DNA of 64,000 bases, taken from contig JACKHM010000001.1 of NCBI GenBank assembly GCA_020638995.1, positions 1,984,001 to 2,048,000 on the forward strand, in the 5' to 3' direction. The notes under the pieces were generated by a model. It saw only the letters and a program-made list of their open reading frames with translations, was not told the DNA's origin and ran no database searches. The DNA is from Planctomycetaceae bacterium. GTDB taxonomy: Bacteria > Planctomycetota > Planctomycetia > Pirellulales > Pirellulaceae. Shown here one piece after another: positions 51,140-58,747 of the stretch (position 1 is the first letter of the stretch; each line of letters opens with the position of its first letter). The translations under genes were made by a program, and so were the position numbers.

Positions 51140-53368
51140 ATGATGCAGACAACTCCGCTCGATCGTCGTGTGTTTTTCGTATTAATATGCGCTGCCAGCG
51201 CGCTCGCCACATGCTCGCTTGCGTTCGCCGCTGATCCACTAGATTGGTCGAATTGGCGCGGACCTGAGTTCAATGGCGTATCTCGGGAAACGGGGTTGGT
51301 CGACGACATCGACCTCAAAGATGGGAGCGATTTGGTCGAGTGGAAGCGCGACGATCTCGGTGGTCGCAGCACTCCAATCGTTATGAACGGCAGGCTTTAC
51401 ACGATCGTTCGCGCCGAACCGGACACGGATCGCGAAGGTGAGAAGGTCGTTTGCGTCGATGCGAAATCGGGAGAAACGATATGGGAGAATCGTTTCAATG
51501 TTTGGCTGTCGGACGTGCCTGCCGAGCGAGTTGGTTGGTCCTCAGTGGTGGGCGATCCAGAGACCGGTTACGTCTATGCTCTCGGCGTGTGCGGGTTCTT
51601 CCAGTGCTTGAACGGCGAGACGGGCGAGCGGATTTGGTCTTTACCGCTACACGAACAGTTTGGTTTGTTGAGCACGTACGGCGGTCGTACCAATTTTCCT
51701 GTTATTTGTGACGACCTCGTCATTATCAGTGCGGTCATTATCGGTTGGGGCGACATGGCGAAGCCGGCTCACCGATTCATCGGCTTTGACAAAAAGACTG
51801 GCGAAGTCGTTTGGTACAACGGCACGAACCTCCTCCCAGATGACACCACGTACAGTTCCCCGGCGCTGGCGGTGCTGAATGGTCAAAAGGCGATGATTTT
51901 TGGTTCCGGCGATGGGCAAGTCTGGGCGTTTCAGCCTCGCACCGGCCAGCCGATCTGGCACTATGACTTTTCGCTGCGCGGACTGAACGTCGCGCCGGTC
52001 ATACTCGGCGAAACGGTTTACATGGGGCACAGCGAAGAGAATGTGGGCGGCTCAACTGCGATGGGTGCTGTTGCCGCCATTAACGGTGCAAGCCAAGGTG
52101 ACGTTTCGAAGTCGGGGGAACTTTGGAAAGTTGAAGAGTTGATGGTTGGCAAGAGTTCGCCGCTGGTAATTGGCGATCAACTCTTTTGTTTCGATGATCG
52201 TGCCAAGCTTCACGTCCTCGATGCCAAAACGGGCGAGCCAATCGGTCGACCAATCGCGATTGGTGGCACTTCGCTCAGAGCATGTCCGCTTTACGCAGAT
52301 GGCAAGATCTATGCTTTCTCGACAAGTGCGTGGGCAATTCTCAAACCCGACGAGAAGAAGGGCGCCACGATTGTCGAACGTGGGCGATTTTCCGGCGGGG
52401 AAGAAGTGAATGCATCACCGATTTGTTCTCACGGTCGAGTTTACCTGCAGACGAGTTCTGCGACTTACTGTTTGATCGATAAGACAAAGGAACACGGCGC
52501 CGACCCGCTACCCGCTCCCGTCGCCGAAGCCAGCATCAGTGACGATTCTCAGCCAGCGCATCTTCAAGTCGTGCCGGCGGAATTGCTGACGAAGCCAGGT
52601 GCCGAGCAAAAGTTCCGCGTGCGTCTCTTTAATTCGCATGGTCAATTTTTGAAAGAGTCGCCAGCCACATTCTCGCTGAGTGGTCCGGGTACGATTGGGG
52701 AAGACGGTGTATTCAAGGCCGCCACAGACGCTCCGCATACGGCCACGATCATCACAGCAGCCGTCGGGGATTTAACGGGTCGAGCACGCGTCCGTGTCGT
52801 TCCGGATCTGCCTTGGAAGTTTGACTTTGAGGGATTGAGCGACCTGCCCGTAACTTGGGTGGGCGCTCGCTATCGCCATGTTATTCGCAAAGACGGGGAT
52901 AACACGATGGCGGTCAAAGTCACAACCATCCCCAAGGGAACGCGTAGCCGCTGCTGGTTTGGTCCGTCTGATTTGCACGACTACACAATTCAAGCGGACG
53001 TACGTGGGTTGATTGCCTTTGACAAGATGCCTGATATCGGTGTGACGGCTCAAGGTTACGCGCTCGACATGCAAGGCGCAAGCCAAAAACTTCAGATCCG
53101 GTCTTGGGCACCTCAGCTTCGAATGGACAAGACGATTGATTTCGCATGGCAGCCGAATACTTGGTACGTGATGAAGCTACAAGCGTCCAACGAAGAGGGA
53201 CAAACGGTGCTGCGCGGCAAGGTTTGGCCGCGCGAAGAAGATGAGCCCGCCGAGTGGACTATCGAGGCCGTCGACAAAGCTCCAAATCTCAGCGGTAGCC
53301 CCGGTATGTTCGGAAATGCAAAAGACGCTGAAATACACATCGACAACATTATGGTCACTGCCAACTGA
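51140..53368 (+). CDS. secreted PQQ-like beta-propeller protein (quinoprotein-like)
   Basis: 742 residues with a signal peptide (FFVLICAASALATCSLAFAA). DWSNWRGPEFNGVSRETGL is the standard opening of planctomycete PQQ-like propellers. Repeated blades are visible as VVCVDAKSGETIWENRF, GFDKKTGEVVWYNGT, AFQPRTGQPIWHYDF and LHVLDAKTGEPIGRP, each with the A-x-D-x-x-T-G-x-x-W docking motif. The last 260 residues are a beta-sandwich pair (RVRVVPDLPWKFDFEGLSDL) resembling a carbohydrate-binding or laminin-G fold. Whether PQQ is bound is unknown; many family members look structural. It is followed 83 nt later by a second propeller gene. Confidence 0.85.
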   Translation: MMQTTPLDRRVFFVLICAASALATCSLAFAADPLDWSNWRGPEFNGVSRETGLVDDIDLKDGSDLVEWKRDDLGGRSTPIVMNGRLYTIVRAEPDTDREGEKVVCVDAKSGETIWENRFNVWLSDVPAERVGWSSVVGDPETGYVYALGVCGFFQCLNGETGERIWSLPLHEQFGLLSTYGGRTNFPVICDDLVIISAVIIGWGDMAKPAHRFIGFDKKTGEVVWYNGTNLLPDDTTYSSPALAVLNGQKAMIFGSGDGQVWAFQPRTGQPIWHYDFSLRGLNVAPVILGETVYMGHSEENVGGSTAMGAVAAINGASQGDVSKSGELWKVEELMVGKSSPLVIGDQLFCFDDRAKLHVLDAKTGEPIGRPIAIGGTSLRACPLYADGKIYAFSTSAWAILKPDEKKGATIVERGRFSGGEEVNASPICSHGRVYLQTSSATYCLIDKTKEHGADPLPAPVAEASISDDSQPAHLQVVPAELLTKPGAEQKFRVRLFNSHGQFLKESPATFSLSGPGTIGEDGVFKAATDAPHTATIITAAVGDLTGRARVRVVPDLPWKFDFEGLSDLPVTWVGARYRHVIRKDGDNTMAVKVTTIPKGTRSRCWFGPSDLHDYTIQADVRGLIAFDKMPDIGVTAQGYALDMQGASQKLQIRSWAPQLRMDKTIDFAWQPNTWYVMKLQASNEEGQTVLRGKVWPREEDEPAEWTIEAVDKAPNLSGSPGMFGNAKDAEIHIDNIMVTAN

Positions 53369-53450
53369 TCATTAACCCAGAAACTATCCTTGCGGCCCGG
53401 ATTCCTAACCGGAACGCGGGCCACCTCACGGTACGGAGAGACTACCCACG

Positions 53451-55739
53451 ATGAAGACAACCCAGACAGTGTTTGCTTTGACGCTCGCGCTAGTGTCGGG
53501 CATGATTGCGACTACGTTATTATCAGGCTGCAAAAAGCCTGCGACCCCCGCGACGACAGATTCACCCGGCAGCAACGCAACCTCCATCGAAGACGTCGAG
53601 ATTTCGATCCCCGAAGTGGAATCCGGCGAGCCGATGGCGGAAGAGACGCCTGCCGAAGAGCCTGCGGCGCCGGCACCCAAACCGGACGAAGCACCGAAAG
53701 ACGAGCCTGCCAAGGAACCTACTCCGGAGCCAAAAAAAGAAGAGCCAACTCCAACGCCTCCGCAGGAAGCACCAGCAGTAGAACCCGCGCCGCCTGCGCC
53801 AACACCCGCAGCGGAGCCTGAGGCTGCCGCTGCGGAAGTCTCGTCTAAGCCTGCCGCGAGTCCAGTGGACAAGAGTGCAAATGCTCCCATCAAGCCGGGT
53901 GACTGGCCGCAGTGGGCGGGAACCGGTTATCGAAACAACACGCCAATTGGCAAAGACATTCCGACCGAATGGGAAGTGGGTGACTTTGATCGTAAGACAG
54001 GCGATTGGATCAAAGACGATGCCAAGAATATCAAATGGGTTGCGCGGATTGGCAGCCAAAGCTACGGCAATCCGGTAATTGCCGGCGGTCAAGTTTACGT
54101 CGGTACTAATAATGGTGCCGGTTGGTTGAAACGCTACCCTTCCAACGTCGACCTTGGTTGCTTGCTGGCATTCAAAGAGACGGACGGCAGCTTTCTGTGG
54201 CAAGACTCCAGCGAGAAGCTGCCCTCCGGGCGAGTCCACGACTGGCCGCTGCAAGGCATTTGCTGTGCTCCGCTGGTCGAAGGTGATCGCTTGTGGTACG
54301 TCACCAGCCGCGGCGAAGTCAAGTGTCTGGACACGGCGGGTTACTACGATGGCGAAGATGACGGTCCCGTTCAGAATCAACTTGCCGCCATCTTCGATAT
54401 CATGCGGAACGAAGATGCTGCGAAAGATCAGGTCGGACCATCGGTGAAGGAACTCAATGATGCCAAACTTCCAGATTTGCTTCGCGAGCAGTTCAAGGAG
54501 CGCGGCGTTGATCTGCCGGAGACTGTAACCGTTGCGGTCGACGAAGCTGGAAAGAAGTGGACGCTTACCGCCAAGCTCGGCGAATCCGATCGCAACTTCA
54601 AGCTCATGATCGCAGGCCCGCGACTTGCCGCGCTCAAGGTCGTGACGCCGGACGACAAAGAAGAGGCTGACGTCGTCTGGTCCTTCGACATGATGGACAC
54701 CTTGAGTGTTTCACAACACAACATGTGTAGCTGCTCTGTCACCGCGCTAGGCGATATTCTGTTTGTGAACACATCGAACGGCTTGGATGAATCGCACATC
54801 AATTTGCCTCAGCCCAACGCTCCCAGCTTCATCGCGATGGATAAAACCACCGGGGAAGTCTATTGGACCGACAAGTCGCCCGGCACGAACATCCTGCATG
54901 GTCAGTGGTCGTCACCAACCGTGGCGCACCTGGGTGGAGTGGATCAAGTGATTTTCGCAGGTGGTGACGGCTGGGTGTACAGTTTCAAAGCTGACAAAGG
55001 GCAAGATGGCAAACCCGAGTTGCTGTGGAAATTCGACGCAAATCCCAAAACTTCCAAGTGGATTCTTGGCGGTCGCGGAACTCGAAACAACATCATCGCT
55101 ACGCCTGTCGTCTACGATGGACTCGTCTACGTTGCCGTGGGACAAGATCCTGAACACGGCGAAGGCGAGGGGCACGTATGGTGTATCAATCCGAACAAGC
55201 GTGGCGATGTCAGTCCGCAATTGGCAATGAAAGTGGACGGTGACAACCGCGTACCAATCGAACATAAGCGGATTCAGGCGGTCATCGAGGAGGACGGCGA
55301 AATCGCTGTCGACAATGAAAACTCGGCGGTCGTTTGGCACTACAGCAAGTTCGACCAGAACGGCGACGACGAGTACGACTTCGAGGAAGAGATGCATCGC
55401 AGTTGTGGTACTGTCGCAATTCAAAACGACTTGCTCTACATCGCCGACTTCAGCGGCCTGTTCCACTGCCTTGATGCCAAGACGGGCAAGCCACATTGGA
55501 CCTACGATATGCTCGCCGCCGCTTGGGGGTCGCCATTGATCGTCGAAGGCCACGTTTATATCGGCGACGAAGATGGCGACGTTTGCATCTTCAATCTTTC
55601 CGCGGAAGCACACGATCCGATTGCCGAAATCAACATGGGCAACTCAGTGTACAGCACCCCGGTCGTGGCGAATGACGTGCTGTTCATCGCCGACAAGACA
55701 CATATCTTCGCGATTAAAGGTCCGGTAGGGGCTGAGTAG
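53451..55739 (+). CDS. PQQ-like beta-propeller lipoprotein
   Basis: 762 residues from an ATG with GGAGAG upstream. The signal ends in the lipobox LLSGC (Cys27), so the protein is lipid-anchored. Residues 30-145 are a Pro/Glu/Ala/Lys-rich spacer. The propeller begins at GDWPQWAGTGYRNNTPIG and shows blades LAFKETDGSFLWQD, AMDKTTGEVYWTDKSPG and LDAKTGKPHWTYD. Two adjacent Cys in QGICCAP recall the vicinal disulfide of PQQ alcohol dehydrogenases, but whether the metal and PQQ ligands are present was not established. A domain of about 100 residues without blade motifs (DAAKDQVGPSVKELNDAKL) is inserted. Probably a surface or periplasmic quinoprotein-like protein, perhaps acting with its upstream neighbour. 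Confidence 0.83.
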   Translation: MKTTQTVFALTLALVSGMIATTLLSGCKKPATPATTDSPGSNATSIEDVEISIPEVESGEPMAEETPAEEPAAPAPKPDEAPKDEPAKEPTPEPKKEEPTPTPPQEAPAVEPAPPAPTPAAEPEAAAAEVSSKPAASPVDKSANAPIKPGDWPQWAGTGYRNNTPIGKDIPTEWEVGDFDRKTGDWIKDDAKNIKWVARIGSQSYGNPVIAGGQVYVGTNNGAGWLKRYPSNVDLGCLLAFKETDGSFLWQDSSEKLPSGRVHDWPLQGICCAPLVEGDRLWYVTSRGEVKCLDTAGYYDGEDDGPVQNQLAAIFDIMRNEDAAKDQVGPSVKELNDAKLPDLLREQFKERGVDLPETVTVAVDEAGKKWTLTAKLGESDRNFKLMIAGPRLAALKVVTPDDKEEADVVWSFDMMDTLSVSQHNMCSCSVTALGDILFVNTSNGLDESHINLPQPNAPSFIAMDKTTGEVYWTDKSPGTNILHGQWSSPTVAHLGGVDQVIFAGGDGWVYSFKADKGQDGKPELLWKFDANPKTSKWILGGRGTRNNIIATPVVYDGLVYVAVGQDPEHGEGEGHVWCINPNKRGDVSPQLAMKVDGDNRVPIEHKRIQAVIEEDGEIAVDNENSAVVWHYSKFDQNGDDEYDFEEEMHRSCGTVAIQNDLLYIADFSGLFHCLDAKTGKPHWTYDMLAAAWGSPLIVEGHVYIGDEDGDVCIFNLSAEAHDPIAEINMGNSVYSTPVVANDVLFIADKTHIFAIKGPVGAE

Positions 55740-55781
55740 TGGCGCAAGGGCTTAGACTCCGAATCCGTTGCGAGTAATCAC

Positions 55782-55825
55782 GCGAAGGTCTGCTCATCCC
55801 AACGAGTAGACCTTCGCTATCTTTG
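55782..55825 (+). terminator. terminator after the propeller genes
   Basis: GCGAAGGTCT and CTC pair with AGACCTTCGC and GAG (one unpaired base in each arm) around an 8-nt loop; TATCTTTG follows. It ends the two-gene propeller unit before the receiver gene. Confidence 0.85.
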
Positions 55826-55850
55826 AATGGTTGGTTAGAAGACGCTACCA

Positions 55851-56234
55851 ATGACCAAGCGAGTTCTAGATGTTGGCAACTGTGTTCCCGACCATGCCTC
55901 GATCCGCTCGTTGATCGAGAACAACTTCGACGCCAAGGTCCTGCAGGCTCATGGCCTCGAAGATGCGTTCGCCGCGCTTCGAGCGAATAAGATTGACCTA
56001 GTGCTTGTAAATCGCAAGCTGGATCAAGATTATTCGGATGGAATCGAGATCATCAAACAGATCAAAGCGGATGCAGACCTGGCCACGACGCCTTGCATGT
56101 TAATTACGAACTTCACGGAGCACCAGGATATGGCGGAACAAGCTGGTGCCGAAAGAGGCTTCGGAAAGCTTGAATTCGCTGCGCCGAAGACGCGCGAACG
56201 ACTAAGCGAGATTCTCTGCCGCGCTGATCAATAG
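55851..56234 (+). CDS. receiver-domain protein lacking the phospho-acceptor Asp
   Basis: 127 residues, a stand-alone CheY-like fold. The strand that normally ends in the phosphorylated Asp reads DLVLVNRKLD, so Asn takes its place. The Thr (MLITNF) and Lys (FGKLEF) switch positions are kept, and the acidic pair near the N-terminus is reduced to one Asp (DVGNCVPDH). It should therefore fold as a receiver but not be phosphorylated in the normal way, although the nearby Asp at KLDQD might substitute. The last 7 bp overlap the 3' end of the convergent HDOD-GGDEF gene. A link to that protein is plausible but inferred. Confidence 0.8.
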   Translation: MTKRVLDVGNCVPDHASIRSLIENNFDAKVLQAHGLEDAFAALRANKIDLVLVNRKLDQDYSDGIEIIKQIKADADLATTPCMLITNFTEHQDMAEQAGAERGFGKLEFAAPKTRERLSEILCRADQ

Positions 56235-57859
56235 ATGTCGATGCTCTTGACGGAATCACCACCCGACAGCTGAACACCGTGCAAGCAACGCTCGGCGGCG
56301 TCGATCAGGTCTTGGCAAGGGAAATTCTTCGGTGGCATGGCCAGCGTTGCAATGCCCGCGCTCAGCGAGATCGCATGGCCTTGCGTAGCCGTTTGTTCGG
56401 CACTCCACTGGCGAACGCAACGCACAAGTTGTCGCGCCAATTCGACGGCAGGTTGCCGCTCGCAGCCCTCGAATACCACAGCAAAGCGATCGTCACCGAC
56501 TTGCATCAGGCGACCCTCATCGACAACGATCGCATGCATGATGGATTGTAGTCGGTTCATCATGCTAACAATGTGCGCCGGACCCAGTCGAGCTGCAAGC
56601 GTATCGGGATGATCCAACTCGAGCAGTGCGAGACTTAGCGCATGCCGAGCTTGTCTACACGCCTTGACGGCAGCCTCCACGTGGCCAACCAGGACCGAGC
56701 TTGATACATGTTGCAGTGTCATCGTCGCATAAAATGAAGTCTCGCGGGTGATAAGTGCGTTCGTGGCGACTTGCGTGTCGCCGAGATTGAAAGTACCTCG
56801 TGTCCACTCGTTACTGCGAGACGCGCACTGTCCGATCTCTCCTCGAAGTGATTGCGTCCGTTCAAGCAGCAAACCATAGTCATGCTGCTCCCCACCGGCG
56901 TCAGGTTGCCCATCGCCAATCAATTCTCGACTGATCGATTCGGCTGCGTCGGACAGTTGAGCATAAGCCTGAGAAAGGATCGTCGAATAGGTAGCGTCGT
57001 TCGGAAGACGGAGAGACAGTACATCCGCGAGTTGCGGAACTTTGGTTTCCAGCGACTCGATCAAAGGTCGGACTTCATCGATCGTGATGCCCTGGTATCG
57101 GCCGCCAACGGCGATAAGTTCATTTAAAGAGCTGGCACGGTGGCGAGTCAGGAACTCGGCGACAAGATCCGCCATGTGCAAAATCTCAGGCACCACTTGT
57201 TCGCGTTCGGGGAGTGCCAGGAGCTTATCAACATCGAAAGGCATCCCAACGTCTCGCACAATTGACTCGGGCAATCCCCAATGTCCGACGAGATGCGAAC
57301 TGAGTGTGGCGTGGTCGAACCCCAGAGTCCCCTTCTCGAGTTCGAGTAAGTTACCTCCGCCGTTATAAATCCGATCGAGAAACTTCAGATAGGTGTCGCC
57401 AAGATCTTGGATCAATACTAACGTGCCGACATCTTGAAGTAGCCCGGCAATGAACGCGTCGTCACCGGGGATCCGCCAGATCGACTCCGCGAGTTCTCGA
57501 GCGGCGACGGCCTTGATGACTGTACGTTGCCAATATCGCTGTAGAACCTCCGCCTCAACACCCGAGAGCAATTCGTTTGGGAGACTGAAACCGAGAACGA
57601 GCAACTTCAGTGGCTTTGTCCCGATCAAAGCCAACGCTTGATTCAAGTCCGTAACCTTTCGACTAAGCCCAAACACCGAACTATTGACGACTCGCAAGAT
57701 CTTGGTCGTCAAAGCGGGGTCATTCTCAATACATTCTTTCAAAGCTCGTGTGTCTATGGTCGGCTGGTTCGTCAGTTCGACGACCTGCATCGCGACAGCT
57801 GGCAGCGAATAAAGACGCCGTGATCGGTTCACAAATCGTTCTAGGACGGTTGAAGTCAT
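56228..57859 (-). CDS. HDOD domain protein with degenerate GGDEF domain
   Basis: 543 residues. Residues about 10-210 are an HDOD domain (LYSLPAVAMQVVELT, DPALTTKILRVVNSSVFG, FIAGLLQDVGTLVL), where the catalytic HD of phosphohydrolases is replaced by QD. After a helical linker, residues about 370-540 have a GGDEF-like fold: ARHALSLALLELDH, then LMQVGDDRFAVVFEG where the GGDEF signature is VGDDR, and ISLSAGIATL. Loss of the second Gly and Glu makes diguanylate cyclase activity unlikely. Such proteins act as signalling scaffolds in motility, stress and cell-cycle control. Cytoplasmic. Tail-to-tail overlap with a degenerate receiver gene. Confidence 0.83.
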   Translation of the reverse strand: MTSTVLERFVNRSRRLYSLPAVAMQVVELTNQPTIDTRALKECIENDPALTTKILRVVNSSVFGLSRKVTDLNQALALIGTKPLKLLVLGFSLPNELLSGVEAEVLQRYWQRTVIKAVAARELAESIWRIPGDDAFIAGLLQDVGTLVLIQDLGDTYLKFLDRIYNGGGNLLELEKGTLGFDHATLSSHLVGHWGLPESIVRDVGMPFDVDKLLALPEREQVVPEILHMADLVAEFLTRHRASSLNELIAVGGRYQGITIDEVRPLIESLETKVPQLADVLSLRLPNDATYSTILSQAYAQLSDAAESISRELIGDGQPDAGGEQHDYGLLLERTQSLRGEIGQCASRSNEWTRGTFNLGDTQVATNALITRETSFYATMTLQHVSSSVLVGHVEAAVKACRQARHALSLALLELDHPDTLAARLGPAHIVSMMNRLQSIMHAIVVDEGRLMQVGDDRFAVVFEGCERQPAVELARQLVRCVRQWSAEQTATQGHAISLSAGIATLAMPPKNFPCQDLIDAAERCLHGVQLSGGDSVKSIDIY

Positions 57860-58107
57860 GTCAGCAAAGTCGTTCGCTCGGATCGAGTTGCGAGGTAGGC
57901 GGATCTAAAAGCCGAAAGGATTGCCGGGGGTCAGATAAAAGGTAGCTCAGCGGAAAGCGATGTGGCGTCTCGGCGGAGGACTCAATCGGCCCCGGCGAAC
58001 GTGTCAAATCCGGCAAAATCCAAAGAAAACTTGTGACCGTACGGACGATTGATTACTCTCGATAGTGAATTCAATAGTGCCTTCGTTTTGTCGCTGGAGA
58101 GGTTGTT

Positions 58108-58401
58108 GTGGTGGACGTCGCAATCAAAAAGGTGTCCGAGCGAGACGGTAAGGATCGGTTCGTACTTATCAACGCCACAACCCGCGAAGTCGTGACCGTA
58201 CATGACATCTCTGAAACGACACTTCGACGGTACTTTGCCGACAGGGGAACCAGCGACGCGATGCTGACGGATTGCCTCAATAAGGCGCGCAAGAACTATG
58301 GCGAAAACGCCCGCAAGGCCAGCGTTCCCGCCAACGACGCTCAAGAAACAATGGGCGACGACGATCTGCTCTTCGAATTGGGGTTAGGTGAGGACGATTA
58401 G
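58108..58401 (+). CDS. small conserved hypothetical protein
   Basis: 97 residues from a GTG at 58108 (or the next codon, also GTG), with GGAGAGG upstream. The N-terminal 50 residues look folded (KDRFVLINATTREVVTVHDI, TTLRRYFADRGTS). The C-terminus is strongly acidic (GDDDLLFELGLGEDD), a pattern seen in short interaction tails. No signal peptide or known domain. The family resembles short planctomycete-specific proteins, but I cannot name one. Confidence 0.65.
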   Translation: MVDVAIKKVSERDGKDRFVLINATTREVVTVHDISETTLRRYFADRGTSDAMLTDCLNKARKNYGENARKASVPANDAQETMGDDDLLFELGLGEDD

Positions 58402-58747
58402 ACGGCGTGTAACCCGATTGCCCCAGGGAAGCCGCTGACATATTAGTCCGGTCTGAGCATGTGTCTACTAATTGCGTAGGACACGTTGAGCGAAGACGTG
58501 ATTTTCATTCCACTTCAGAAAAGCCTGCGAATCACTCTGCGATAAGACTCCAAAGCGAGACCGCTCAGCTCCGTGCTGAGCTACTTTCGATGATCGGTTG
58601 GCAAGTAGGATGGACACCTTGACCGCCGACATCTCTCCTACACTCCTTTTGGCTTGGCCAACTCCCGCTTAAAGGTGGCCATTGGCTATAATCACGGTTG
58701 CTTCGTCCTAAATACTGCACCTCGACCAATAAGTCCTTGAGCACACT
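58402..58747. other. intergenic region, one hairpin, no gene
   Basis: About 350 bases before the DUF1553 operon. GCTCAGC pairs with GCTGAGC at 58563-58581 around a 5-nt loop, a possible terminator of the small gene upstream. No other structure or frame is convincing. Confidence 0.45.
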
